Positions 1 through 9,448 of a DNA stretch of 64,000 nucleotides are shown piece after piece. The DNA is from Fen-1258 sp964441505 (lineage in GTDB: Bacteria; Bacteroidota; Ignavibacteria; Ignavibacteriales; Melioribacteraceae), in the NCBI GenBank assembly GCA_964441505.1, contig CAYTUV010000018.1, positions 1 to 64,000 of the forward strand, written 5' to 3'. Both the position numbers and the translations under genes were made by a program. A model generated the notes under the pieces. The model saw only the letters and a list, made by a program, of their open reading frames with translations. It was not told the origin of the DNA and ran no database searches. The first letter of the stretch is position 1, and each line of letters begins with the position of its first letter.

Positions 1-80
1 AATTGGTCTAGCTCTTTACGCATGTCATCAGGCATATTTTGTATAGATCGAATTAACCAAAGACATATTCAATAAATCTA

Positions 81-111
81 AAAGGTCACCTGAAATGGTG
101 GCCTTTTCTTT
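81..111 (+). terminator. Rho-independent terminator
   Basis: A 10-bp stem (AAAGGTCACC with GGTGGCCTTT, one G-T pair) closes a six-base loop and is followed by a T-rich run (TTTTCTTT). It most likely ends a rightward gene lying mostly outside the window. Reading frame 1 stops at 73-75, just before the stem, but too little is visible to identify that gene. The opposite strand also carries a short T run, so bidirectional action is possible. Confidence 0.7.
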
Positions 112-412
112 AAATGGTTAATTCTATAAATGATTGATGAGACCGTTCTCAGGAATAACACTGAATTTTAGTAATCGGCATAAGTTGACTGAACAGATAC
201 GGAAAGTAAATTGCTAATTGTAAATGATTAATTCGTGAATAATTCTTTCGCAAATAATCCGATTCTCATATCTTACTGAAATATAGTGGGAATTGAGTTG
301 AAGGGAGTTCTTGAGTTCATTGCAATAGGTTAAATCTCTTCTTAAGACGGAGTTTAGTTTTTTTACTCATTTGACTATATTTTAATTGTAAAAATATGGA
401 GGAAGATTTATT
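112..412. other. Intergenic stretch with no recognisable gene
   Basis: About 300 AT-rich bases lie between the terminator and the first complete gene. I see no open frame of useful length, no tRNA or repeat, and no convincing promoter hexamer pair. The only clear signal is the GGAGGA ribosome binding site at about 398-403 serving the gene that starts at 413. Confidence 0.5.
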
Positions 413-1063
413 ATGCCCAAGAATTACATCTCGAACAAGGATGAAACAATTAGATTGTTCGAGAATGATTTTTTGGAAGCCCTGTCTCGTGTGCATTGGA
501 CTGTACCATTAATTTTATTTATCCCAATGATACTACTACTATTGTATAGAGGACTGTTTATTGTCTCCCTGCCGGTGTCAGAGATATTATTACTTATTAT
601 CTATGGTCTTATGGTCTGGACTTTCACCGAATACATTTTACATAGATTTGTATTTCACTATAAGCCAACAAGCAATTGGGGAGAACGAATCCATTTCCTT
701 TTACACGGAGTGCACCATGCGTATCCAAAGGATTCAAAGAGATTGGTAATGCCTCCATCCGTAAGTCTTCCACTTGCTGCATTATTCTTTTTTCCCTTTA
801 AGGCATTGCTTGGAAATGTTTATATATTACCTTTTTTTGCAGGATTTTTAATAGGGTATTTGTTCTACGATATTATTCACTATGCAATTCATCATTTTAA
901 TATGCACAGCAGTTTTGGGCTTTTGATTAAAAATCATCACAGCAAACATCATTATCAAAATCCAAATTTAGGATACGGTGTAAGTCAGCCAACCTGGGAT
1001 TATGTTTTCGGAACAACTTTCCCGGTCAAAGAAGAATCAAGAGTAAGAGAAACAGAAGAATAA
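413..1063 (+). CDS. Fatty acid hydroxylase superfamily protein (FA2H-like)
   Basis: This 216-residue membrane protein has the histidine clusters that bind the di-metal centre of the sterol desaturase/fatty acid hydroxylase superfamily: HRFVFH (77-82), HFLLHGVHH (94-102), HYAIHH (156-161) and HHSKHH (175-180). The spacing and the GYGVSQPTWDYVFGT ending are most like fatty acid 2-hydroxylases, which alpha-hydroxylate the acyl chain of sphingolipids or related lipids. Hydrophobic segments at about 30-50, 54-72, 116-132 and 136-155 place it in the inner membrane with the histidines on the cytoplasmic face. The ATG start has a good GGAGGA site 9 bases upstream. The exact substrate is not visible. 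It stands alone, 66 bases before the GH9 gene. Confidence 0.85.
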   Translation: MPKNYISNKDETIRLFENDFLEALSRVHWTVPLILFIPMILLLLYRGLFIVSLPVSEILLLIIYGLMVWTFTEYILHRFVFHYKPTSNWGERIHFLLHGVHHAYPKDSKRLVMPPSVSLPLAALFFFPFKALLGNVYILPFFAGFLIGYLFYDIIHYAIHHFNMHSSFGLLIKNHHSKHHYQNPNLGYGVSQPTWDYVFGTTFPVKEESRVRETEE

Positions 1064-1129
1064 AAAATTATTATCAGCTTAACTTCTGATAATGCGGTTA
1101 GAAAAAACTCTATCAACGGAAAGAGATTG

Positions 1130-2794
1130 ATGCCTCGCAAAATCAAAATTGTTCTTTGCATCTGCTTTTATGCAGTTGTAACAAGTTGTACATTAAGTCT
1201 TCAAGCCGAACCGGAAATCTTTATCAGATTCAATCAACTAGGGTATAATCATAATGATTATAAAACGGCAATTATACTTTCGAGTAATAACCTGGAGGGG
1301 AAGACAATCGCAATCGTTAATGCCAGGAACGGAGGAAAAGTTTATTCTTCATCTATAAGCAGAAATTTAGGTCGATACGGGAATTTCCCTTTTACATATA
1401 CAATAGATTTCAGTAGAATACAAACTTCAGGCGAATACTATTTTCAATTTGCGCAGCAAAAAACTTTTTCATTCAAAATAAGCGAAAACGTTTTTAATGG
1501 ACTTGCCGATTCTCTATTGGAGTTCTTCAAAATTCAGCGCTGTGGTTATACCGATCCTGTGATGCATAAAGTCTGCCATATCTCCGATGCTACAAGTATT
1601 GTTGATGGTAAGCAGGTAGAGGCAAAATCTATTGACGTTACAGGTGGTTGGCACGATGCCGGTGATTATGTGAAATTCATTAACACAACGGCATTTGCCA
1701 CCTACATGTTATTATTCTCTTACGATTTTGATCCTGTTAAATTTGGTTTTGATAATAATAGAAATAATATCCCCGATGTTCTTGAGGAGGCAAAAATTGG
1801 TTTGGACTGGATGTTACGCTGCTACTATGATAAAAATAAATTAATAACACAGGTTCAGGATTTGCGTGATCATGATGTTGGTTGGCGCTTGCCTGAAGAC
1901 GATCAGCTTGGATTTGATCGTCCTGCCTTTGTTGGTATGGGTAAAAATCTGATTGGCATCTATTCGGCAACAATGGCTCTGGCATCAAGAATCTGGAAGG
2001 AAAAATTAAACTACCCGGAATATTCTGCGCAATGTCTCTCTGCTGCCGAAAAAATATATTCAATCAGAAATACGGTTAATGATGTTGACAGCAGCGGGAG
2101 CGGACAATATTTAGACAAAAATTACGAGGGGAAATTAGCTCTTGGTGCCGTAGAACTTTACATGACTACTTTTAATCCATCTTATTTAGATGAAGCGACA
2201 ACAAATGCAGATTCTGCAAATTCAGATTACTGGTGGAGTTGGGGAAACATTAATACCATTGCTCACTACCGACTATCTAAGTTTATTCCGCGGTTTACGA
2301 ATTACATCAAAAATAATCTTGAGTCGTTTAATAGGTATAAGGACAAAAATCTTTTCAGCAAAGGTACGGATATCAGTTGGGGCACTAATGTTACCTTACT
2401 TGGTATTTCTTTGCAGAATATTCTTTATAAAAGATTAACGAATGATGACAAGTATGATTCAGTTGCAATTTTACAGAGAGATTTTATTCTTGGTAGAAAT
2501 CCATGGGGTGTAAGTTTTATTTCCCGAGCCGGTAAAAACAGTACAAATAATTTTCATCATCAGATAGCGGACATCAAGGGAAGCTTGCCTGGTGGTTTCG
2601 CTGCTGGGCCTGCAAAAAAGGAATTTGTAGATAAATATAAATTAAGTTATTCAAAGCCTGATAAGTACATTAAATTTCAGACGAGTGATGATTACTATAG
2701 AGACGACAAAGTAGACTACATCACTAATGAGCCAACTATCACTGGAAATGCAACAGCTATATTTGTTTTTGGGAATTACTCGGCTAAGAAGTGA
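1130..2794 (+). CDS. Glycoside hydrolase family 9 lipoprotein (endoglucanase-like)
   Basis: The 554-residue product starts with a lipoprotein signal peptide (lipobox VTSC near residue 20). An N-terminal Ig-like CelD_N domain follows at about 25-115, then an (alpha/alpha)6 GH9 catalytic domain. The GH9 motif GGWHDAGDYVKF carries D176 and D179, the nucleophilic-water aspartates. The C-terminal signatures RNPWGVSF and NEP are present, with E534 as the likely acid. The catalytic set therefore looks complete. Family members cleave beta-1,4-glucans such as cellulose or cellodextrins, or mixed-linkage glucans. An in-frame TTG at 1127 immediately precedes the chosen ATG. It lies just upstream of the putative exopolysaccharide locus and could serve it as a BcsZ-like accessory glycanase, or act independently in scavenging glucans. 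Confidence 0.88.
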   Translation: MPRKIKIVLCICFYAVVTSCTLSLQAEPEIFIRFNQLGYNHNDYKTAIILSSNNLEGKTIAIVNARNGGKVYSSSISRNLGRYGNFPFTYTIDFSRIQTSGEYYFQFAQQKTFSFKISENVFNGLADSLLEFFKIQRCGYTDPVMHKVCHISDATSIVDGKQVEAKSIDVTGGWHDAGDYVKFINTTAFATYMLLFSYDFDPVKFGFDNNRNNIPDVLEEAKIGLDWMLRCYYDKNKLITQVQDLRDHDVGWRLPEDDQLGFDRPAFVGMGKNLIGIYSATMALASRIWKEKLNYPEYSAQCLSAAEKIYSIRNTVNDVDSSGSGQYLDKNYEGKLALGAVELYMTTFNPSYLDEATTNADSANSDYWWSWGNINTIAHYRLSKFIPRFTNYIKNNLESFNRYKDKNLFSKGTDISWGTNVTLLGISLQNILYKRLTNDDKYDSVAILQRDFILGRNPWGVSFISRAGKNSTNNFHHQIADIKGSLPGGFAAGPAKKEFVDKYKLSYSKPDKYIKFQTSDDYYRDDKVDYITNEPTITGNATAIFVFGNYSAKK

Positions 2795-2947
2795 TTCATC
2801 AATTATGTCCTATTATGAAGCAGCGCAATCAATAGTCTCAATTTTAGATGAATAGTAATGTGAAAGGGCTTTTTTCTTAGGGAACAGTTAATTATTACTG
2901 GCATTATTGTTGGTCAACAAGAATGTCAAAATTAGAAGGTTACTGAG

Positions 2948-4204
2948 ATGAGTGGAACTATACGACGTATTCCCTCGGGTTTTTCATTAATAGATAAAAA
3001 CTGGGGTGGTATCTACAGAGGCGGCACCTATATGGTTGTTGGACCTAGAAAATCTGGAAGAACCCTCATGGGTTTGCAATTTGCTTTGGAAGCTGCAAAG
3101 GCCGCAGAAGTATGCCTCTACTTCACCTTAATGCGTCCAAGAGATTTGATGATTCAGGCTGCATCTTTAAATTTCGATATTCAGTCATATATGAATCAAA
3201 ATCTGATTATTGTGGTACGTGTTGCACCACCGAATGGGATTTATGATATGTACAATTACGATGATTATCTAGTGGAATATTTCAATGATATTATAACTGT
3301 GGTTGATCAATATAAACCTACAAGAATCATCTTTGACGAACTTACTCCATTTGTTGGTTTCAAGAATATAGACTATTTACAGGATGTGTTCGTTCATACT
3401 TTAGAAACAATTGAAGAGAAGGATATTACAAGTTTATTTATCATTAGTGAACCAGCTACGAAAAAAGCGCAATCAATTGTAGAAGGATTAACTCAATATG
3501 TGACTGGTACAATCGAGTTTAAAAAAGAGGGAGGAACAAAAGAGGAACGATTCCAGGGTGGTAAGGTAACAATCACTCCGAATGTTGGTCACAACGAAGG
3601 TCAGTTCACAGAAAATTATAAAATAGAACCTTATAAGGGAGTAACGACAGAATTTTCTCCACCAACAAGAACTATCGAAGAACTTCCGGCAATGCCGAAG
3701 GGACGTAGTTTTAATAAACCTACAAGAATAGAAGGACCTACTGAGCCATACGCCTTTTCGAATGTTTATAATTACAACGATTTTCTCCTGATACTCAATA
3801 ATCAGATTGCACTTTACAAGAGTACCGGACAGAGTTTTAACTTAATTTCATTCAAACTCGACCCTGCAGCACAATTAAGAGGATTATTAACAGTTAATCA
3901 ATTACAAAATGCGATCCGGCAATCAACAAGTAAAAAAGACAAAATTTGTATTGTCGATAACAAAATAATTGTTCTTCTGGTAAGAGGAAGTTTGAAGAGT
4001 GCAATTGATCTGATGTCAAATATGCAGAACAATCTGCCTAGTCATGATCAGAATTATTTAAGTGCGATTTTAGATTTTATTTCCATATATAATATTGAAG
4101 TGGATGACCGTGTTGAGAATGCAGACTCTATGATGGAGTTGGTTCTGAATTCAGATGTAGACTCTATGCATAATTACCAGCCGCTCAATAAATTTATAGG
4201 GTAA
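2948..4204 (+). CDS. KaiC/RecA-like ATPase with altered P-loop and a possible GGDEF-fold tail
   Basis: Residues 1-240 resemble KaiC/GvpD-type RecA-fold ATPases: an opening like RIPSGFSLIDKNWGGIYRGG, a P-loop at 32-39 and a Walker B-like IIFDEL near 125-132. The P-loop reads GPRKSGRT, so the invariant lysine of GxxxxGK(T/S) is arginine (R38). Nucleotide binding may survive while hydrolysis is doubtful. After a proline-rich linker, residues about 275-400 have the alternating pattern of a degenerate GGDEF/nucleotidyl-cyclase fold with no GGDEF signature. The protein is cytoplasmic. Its stop overlaps the start of the TPR-porin gene by one base, so the two are translationally coupled. I infer a regulatory or scaffold role in polysaccharide export. 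The exact function is unknown. Confidence 0.6.
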   Translation: MSGTIRRIPSGFSLIDKNWGGIYRGGTYMVVGPRKSGRTLMGLQFALEAAKAAEVCLYFTLMRPRDLMIQAASLNFDIQSYMNQNLIIVVRVAPPNGIYDMYNYDDYLVEYFNDIITVVDQYKPTRIIFDELTPFVGFKNIDYLQDVFVHTLETIEEKDITSLFIISEPATKKAQSIVEGLTQYVTGTIEFKKEGGTKEERFQGGKVTITPNVGHNEGQFTENYKIEPYKGVTTEFSPPTRTIEELPAMPKGRSFNKPTRIEGPTEPYAFSNVYNYNDFLLILNNQIALYKSTGQSFNLISFKLDPAAQLRGLLTVNQLQNAIRQSTSKKDKICIVDNKIIVLLVRGSLKSAIDLMSNMQNNLPSHDQNYLSAILDFISIYNIEVDDRVENADSMMELVLNSDVDSMHNYQPLNKFIG

Positions 4205-7200
4205 TGAAGACTTTTCTAAATATAATTCTATTCTCATTTCTTGCTTTTCCCTTTGCTTATCAAGCACAGAATAAACTTGATGCTTTGAAGCGTCAGGGAC
4301 TTGTGCTGATGAAAGAGGGAAGATATGAGGAGGCTGTAGATCAATTCAATAAATTTATTGCCTCAAATCCCCGCTTGGCAGAAGGATATCATTTACGCGG
4401 GCTTTGTTATGAAAAAAGAATTCAATATCAGTATTCCGTTCTGGATTTAAGACGTGCCAGAAGATTAGACCCAGCCAACAATCAAATCAAAGAAGATTTA
4501 GATCGTGTAATTAGAATATGGCATCAGCTACTCTATCAAAAAATTGATGGTCATAAACGCGATATAGCAATAGATCCGAATTATGCTTTTGGTTATTTAG
4601 AAATAGGAAAATCGTATAGATGGTTAGAGGAATGGAAAAATGCCGAGGAATGGTATGATGAATATCTTAAGCGTGATGATAATGCTTCACCTGATGAAAT
4701 AATTAGATATACAGAAATACTGGCAAAAACCGGATCTATTATAAAAGGGGAGAGAATCCTAAAAAAATATACACTGCGGTATCCAACAGATTGGCGTATC
4801 TGGAGCAGATACGGATATTTTACACTCTGGCTGGGTAAAAACAAAGTCGCCGAAGATGCATTTAATTCTTCGCTTGGTTTTAAACCATATTTTAAAGAAG
4901 CAGAAGATGGTCTAGATCTTGCCAAACGTCAAGGTTACCTAACACAATACCAGGGAAGAGCTTTTGAAAGAACCGAATATCCAATAGACCGGTATTACCG
5001 GCTTTTAAATACAGAGTCTGAAAATGATCAGATGCGTTTTGATTTAATAAGTGAACTCATCACTGCAAACCGATACGAAGAGGCATATCAGCAACTTCAA
5101 TATCTTTCTCCCACTTATCAGGAAAACGAAAAATATAAAACGCAGTATAAAATTGTGTCAGAATTCAGGGACAGCACTTTTAACCGCGATGTTAATAATT
5201 ACACCGAGATATTAAAAAATAATCCGACTGATAAAGAAGCAGTTTTAAAATTATCAACTGCTTACGGTAATCTTTTCTACTACGATAGTGCAATAGAAGT
5301 ACTTAGCGAGTACCTGCAGGATATTCCTGAGGATCAAGATCTAGACGCCAGGTTCAAATATTCACAATACTGTGCATGGAATTATGAATGGGAAAAAGCG
5401 ATTGCGCAAATTGATAATTTATTAAAACTCGACCCTGAAAATTTAGATTACCAACTTTTACGCGGACAGATAAGTGTATGGACAGTTAATGATCTACCTG
5501 CTGCAGAGAAATATCTTTTGAATGTGCATGAATATCGTCCGAATGAACTTAACGCTTTAACTGCATTAACTTCACTTTACGCATGGAAAAAAAATTTTCA
5601 GGATGCAAGAAAATATCTGAACTTGGCAAAGCAGATCGCCCCTAAGAGTCCGGAAGTGCAAAGTTCGGAGAGTAACCTTGAGCTGCATCTTACCGCTTAT
5701 GAAGAGTCGCAGATCTTTGCTATCAAAGGGGAGGCAGGGAAACTTTCAATGGCCGGCAAATGTGATGAGGCACTCATGAAATATGATTTATACTTATCCA
5801 AGCGGACGGCTCCATCACGTGATGAACTTATTGAGTATGGTGGTATTTCAATGTGCGCAAAAGATTATTCTAAGGCTATTGATGCTTACACTAAAGCTCT
5901 TGATCAGGAGTTCGATTATTCTGCTGCGCTTCAAAGGGCTAAATGTTACTATTTCAATCAAAACATTACTGAGGCATTAATAGAATTTGAAAGTTTAAGT
6001 AAAATAGCTCCTGAAGATGATGAGGGCCAACTGATTTTAGCCGATGCATATACCTCAACTTTTCAATTAAAAAAGGCGGAAGAAATTTATTCGAAATTAA
6101 AGGAAAAGACATTAGATGATAATCAAAAACAAATAATTGAACAGCATATTCTTTTTCTCGGAGAATATTATGTGAGAGACAATAATTTCGATAAGGCAAA
6201 TTCAATTTTTACAGATATTCAGAATAGCTCAAAGAACCCAAATATTATCAAAGATTTGACTCAAAGAAGAATTTTCATGGCTGATGCTATGGCTAATAAC
6301 AAAAATTATTCTCAATCGGAAGAACTATTTGATTTCTTAAACAAAACTATTACCGACGATAGTCTAAAAATGCAACTGAACCTTCACCAGATGTATTTCG
6401 GAGATATTCTGACACGGGATAAATTACTTGATGAAGCTAAGGATGTATATAATGATCTAAGCAAAAGAACAATTACTGATGATCTCAGAAAAAATTTGAT
6501 TCAGCGAAAATTATATCTCGCCGACTCATATGTTGAAGATGAGAGATATGGTGAGGCTGAAAATGTTTACGACTGTATTTTGGATGAGACAAATGACTCA
6601 ACTGATATCAGACTAATCAATCAAAGATTAAGCTGGCTGCCTCCGTCAGGCTTAGGCCGCGGATTTAACAGTGTAAAAACATTCATTAATTTTCTTTTAC
6701 CGACTAATATTTCGTTAGCTCCGTTTTCTTCTTACTATCGCGACAATCAAAAATTTCAGCTTTGGAGTTTTGGAGCCCGATTAGATGCCGGATTTATAGG
6801 GTTTTTGTCAATTGGTGCATCCTGGTCTCGAACTAATATTACTAACTCAATTATTAAAAGGGAATTCGAACAAGTTAAAGGGCTAGCTGGAATATATTTT
6901 TCTAAGTACCTCTCAATGAGTGGGAGTTATGGCATTTTTAATACTTTTGAAGAATCTGACAGAAGTATTGGTGATATAATCATGAAATATGAACAGCCTG
7001 ATGTATTATCTCTACAGTTCTCATATGAGAGTAATGACGCTCGAATGATTCTTTATTCTCCCAGTTTGATTCCATCGAGAATGAATGCCAATTATTATCG
7101 TGTAAATATTTCATATAACTACAATAATATACTCAAGATCACAGCTAATTATAATTATTTTAATTTAGGTGACAGAAACGAAGGTAATGATGTGCTACTA

Positions 7201-7548
7201 CGTCTTGGTAAAAGATTTATAGAGAACGGTATCTTTGGATATGAATATTATTATTCAGATTTCTCCTTCATCTCCTCATTATACTACTCTCCTCAAAACT
7301 TTGAGTCACATAGTATATGGACAGAGTGGAACTGGCTGTATAAAAATTATAAGATCAGAGCAGGCGGCAAGATTGGTTATGTCCCATCTGCCGATTATAT
7401 TATTAGTGAAATATATGGTGAGGTGTCATACAATCTTATTGCAAATTTAATTATAACGGGAAGGTTAGGCTACGGTAACAGTTTCAGATATGATTCCACC
7501 TATAAAAGTTATTCTGCTTCGTTCAGTGGCTATTGGAGTGTCTTCTAA
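4204..7548 (+). CDS. TPR-repeat outer-membrane exporter with C-terminal beta-barrel (PgaA/BcsC-like architecture)
   Basis: The 1114-residue protein opens with a Sec signal peptide (about 1-21). A long array of TPR-type helical repeats fills about 25-790. The C-terminal 285 residues (from about 828) alternate short beta strands rich in aromatic and glycine residues and end in a terminal phenylalanine, as expected for an outer-membrane beta-barrel. A periplasmic TPR superhelix followed by a barrel is the layout of PgaA, BcsC and PelB, which carry polysaccharide through the outer membrane. Its place just ahead of a processive GT2 synthase supports that reading. The start codon overlaps the KaiC-like gene. 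The barrel is not recognisably a specific exporter family by eye, so the substrate is inferred from context. Confidence 0.7.
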   Translation: MKTFLNIILFSFLAFPFAYQAQNKLDALKRQGLVLMKEGRYEEAVDQFNKFIASNPRLAEGYHLRGLCYEKRIQYQYSVLDLRRARRLDPANNQIKEDLDRVIRIWHQLLYQKIDGHKRDIAIDPNYAFGYLEIGKSYRWLEEWKNAEEWYDEYLKRDDNASPDEIIRYTEILAKTGSIIKGERILKKYTLRYPTDWRIWSRYGYFTLWLGKNKVAEDAFNSSLGFKPYFKEAEDGLDLAKRQGYLTQYQGRAFERTEYPIDRYYRLLNTESENDQMRFDLISELITANRYEEAYQQLQYLSPTYQENEKYKTQYKIVSEFRDSTFNRDVNNYTEILKNNPTDKEAVLKLSTAYGNLFYYDSAIEVLSEYLQDIPEDQDLDARFKYSQYCAWNYEWEKAIAQIDNLLKLDPENLDYQLLRGQISVWTVNDLPAAEKYLLNVHEYRPNELNALTALTSLYAWKKNFQDARKYLNLAKQIAPKSPEVQSSESNLELHLTAYEESQIFAIKGEAGKLSMAGKCDEALMKYDLYLSKRTAPSRDELIEYGGISMCAKDYSKAIDAYTKALDQEFDYSAALQRAKCYYFNQNITEALIEFESLSKIAPEDDEGQLILADAYTSTFQLKKAEEIYSKLKEKTLDDNQKQIIEQHILFLGEYYVRDNNFDKANSIFTDIQNSSKNPNIIKDLTQRRIFMADAMANNKNYSQSEELFDFLNKTITDDSLKMQLNLHQMYFGDILTRDKLLDEAKDVYNDLSKRTITDDLRKNLIQRKLYLADSYVEDERYGEAENVYDCILDETNDSTDIRLINQRLSWLPPSGLGRGFNSVKTFINFLLPTNISLAPFSSYYRDNQKFQLWSFGARLDAGFIGFLSIGASWSRTNITNSIIKREFEQVKGLAGIYFSKYLSMSGSYGIFNTFEESDRSIGDIIMKYEQPDVLSLQFSYESNDARMILYSPSLIPSRMNANYYRVNISYNYNNILKITANYNYFNLGDRNEGNDVLLRLGKRFIENGIFGYEYYYSDFSFISSLYYSPQNFESHSIWTEWNWLYKNYKIRAGGKIGYVPSADYIISEIYGEVSYNLIANLIITGRLGYGNSFRYDSTYKSYSASFSGYWSVF

Positions 7549-7631
7549 GTTTACATGAAAAAAAATAATCTATTTGACTCTCTCCCATGATTAGTTGAAT
7601 CAAATCATATATTTTATTTGTAGTATATTAA

Positions 7632-7812
7632 TAACTGATGTTACGCAGAGTGATGTTATTAAGGATAAAACCAAAGTAGTGTCATTCCCGCGAAAGCGGA
7701 GATCCACCTTAAATTCCACTAATGGATTCCCGATAAAAATCCCGCTGTACGGGATGCCGTAAAGCGGCAGATTCGGGAATGACATAAATCTTGTTTTGCG
7801 TAACATCAGTTA
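7632..7812. mobile_element. MITE-like element, 181 bp with 16-bp terminal inverted repeats
   Basis: A perfect 16-bp inverted repeat (TAACTGATGTTACGCA at 7632-7647 and its complement at 7797-7812) brackets nested palindromes. These include GTCATTCCCG at 7681-7690 pairing with CGGGAATGAC at 7774-7783, and smaller hairpins at 7739-7755 and near 7757-7770. If the repeats are read as 15 bp, the trinucleotide AAT flanks both ends as a possible target duplication. There is no transposase gene. The element fills most of the 308-base gap after the TPR-barrel gene. The short leftward open frame that crosses it is incidental. Confidence 0.75.
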
Positions 7813-7856
7813 ATAAAAAGGAAAATTATTCATTTACAAGTGATAGGTTATAAATA

Positions 7857-9182
7857 ATGGGACAAAAATATATTTCTAAAAAATTCCTTTTGAATTTATC
7901 TATATCGATCTGGCTAGGTATGTCAATATATTTAAATTCTCATCAAGCTAAAGAAAATTCAAATCATTCTAACAATTATTCAACTAAACTATCATTTATT
8001 CTGGAGGAGAATCAACCCGCTTGCGGTTTCGAATCCACTAAGAATGATAATATTTATTCCTCTCAGCCAAAACTTGGAAAGATAGTACCACTCACAGGAA
8101 ATCTTCAACAAATGAATTATTTTTTTAATGCATTAAAGAAAAGCAAATCCAATAAAGTAAGGATAGCTCATTACGGTGATTCTCTGTTAATGGGTGATAT
8201 CATAACTGAATATCTGAGGAATAATTTACAGGAGAATTTTTCAGGTAAAGGAATTGGCTATCTTTCTATAAACGCTGATGATTATCGTATGAAGAGAACC
8301 ATCCATCAATCATATTCTGATGATTGGAACTATTATTCCTTCATTACTAGAAATCCGGAACAATTACAATTCGGTATCAACGGAACACTTGCGATTCCAA
8401 AACAAAATAGTTGGGTCAAATATGAAACAACTCAAGTATTCAAAGCAATCAATTCGTTTAATATCATTAGAGTTTTTTATAGTAATGCCGATAAAAACAC
8501 ACAGATCCAGTACCAAATTGACCATGGAAATTTTGTGAAAGTTAATCTTGAACCGGGTAATAACGTTAATGAATTAACAATACCTACTAATAATTCAACA
8601 TCTTTTTATCTGCAGTTTCTATCTGGCACAAGTCCAAGTATGTATGGGGTTAGTCTAGAATCTATGAATGGTGTATATGTTGATAATTTTGCTATGAGGG
8701 GAAATTCAGGTGCATCTTTGCAGGAGCTATCTCCAAAAACTCTTCAGGAATTCAATGGACGTCTTTCTTATGATCTCATCATTCTTAATTACGGGGCAAA
8801 CGTTTCTTCACCAAATAAAGGTGTTTATTCGGTCTATGAAAATAAGATGGTAAATATCATTGAAGAATTCAAAAAATCTTTTCCAAAAACTAGTTTTTTA
8901 ATAGTAAGTACTGCAGATAAAACCGTAAAAAAGGGTACCCAATTTGTGACTAATCCTGATATTCCTTTACTACTTGAAGCTCAAAAACGAATAGCTGAAA
9001 GAACAGGTGTAGCATTTTGGAATTTATGGGAGGCAATGGGAGGAAGCAATTCAATGAATGAATGGGTTAATGCCGCACCTCCGCAAGCTCTGAGAGATTA
9101 TTCTCACTTTACCTATCAAGGGGGTGAACGAGTCGGCGAACTGTTATTTAATGCAATTATGGAAGCTTATAGAAAATTTTAG
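7857..9182 (+). CDS. Membrane-anchored or exported SGNH/GDSL hydrolase
   Basis: A 441-residue protein with an N-terminal hydrophobic segment (about 10-28) acting as signal or anchor. The SGNH fold is supported by block I HYGDSLLMGD with nucleophile S109, a block III-like LNYGANV, and the terminal DYSH motif with D414 and H417. The catalytic set looks intact. Enzymes of this type add or remove O-acetyl groups on glycans or act as lipases/esterases. Lying between a polysaccharide exporter and a GT2 synthase, it is best read as a periplasmic polysaccharide O-acetyl esterase or transferase. A weak AT-rich hairpin follows the stop at about 9193-9209. Confidence 0.75.
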   Translation: MGQKYISKKFLLNLSISIWLGMSIYLNSHQAKENSNHSNNYSTKLSFILEENQPACGFESTKNDNIYSSQPKLGKIVPLTGNLQQMNYFFNALKKSKSNKVRIAHYGDSLLMGDIITEYLRNNLQENFSGKGIGYLSINADDYRMKRTIHQSYSDDWNYYSFITRNPEQLQFGINGTLAIPKQNSWVKYETTQVFKAINSFNIIRVFYSNADKNTQIQYQIDHGNFVKVNLEPGNNVNELTIPTNNSTSFYLQFLSGTSPSMYGVSLESMNGVYVDNFAMRGNSGASLQELSPKTLQEFNGRLSYDLIILNYGANVSSPNKGVYSVYENKMVNIIEEFKKSFPKTSFLIVSTADKTVKKGTQFVTNPDIPLLLEAQKRIAERTGVAFWNLWEAMGGSNSMNEWVNAAPPQALRDYSHFTYQGGERVGELLFNAIMEAYRKF

Positions 9183-9262
9183 AATGGAAGATCCTATTAA
9201 TAAAATAGGTTTATGAGGTTATTCTTCTCTCTTCCTTTAAGAGTTACTTTTAACGTATTTAC

Positions 9263-9291
9263 TTGCAACAAGTTAATAAAAAAGTTATATT
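9263..9291 (+). promoter_or_regulatory. Possible sigma70-type promoter for the GT2 operon
   Basis: TTGCAA (9263-9268) and TATATT (9286-9291) are separated by 17 bases, within the 266-base gap ahead of the GT2 gene. This fits a sigma70-like promoter with a leader of about 150 bases. Bacteroidota-type sigma factors can prefer a different consensus, so this is a sequence match only. Confidence 0.35.
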
Positions 9292-9448
9292 TTATCAGAC
9301 GTTGTTTCTTAATGAGGCAGATATGAATTATTCTGTCTTCTTGATACAGCCGCTCATGTTAGAAGATTGGAATATTTGAGTTATTCACAAAGTATTTTGG
9401 CATTACGATTGTTCATCAGTCATCATAAAACCTGGTTAAAGAATAGTT

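Noticed and set aside
1..35. A possible leftward gene start (MPDDMRKELDQ) at the window edge
   Set aside because: Only 11 codons are visible, no ribosome binding site is clear, and the terminator at 81-111 points the other way; a rightward frame ending at 75 is equally possible.
371..399. TTGACT followed by AT-rich bases as a promoter for the first gene
   Set aside because: No acceptable -10 hexamer lies at 16-18 bases; that position overlaps the ribosome binding site.
7600..7806. A 68-residue leftward open frame
   Set aside because: It runs through the MITE-like palindromes and has no protein-like features.
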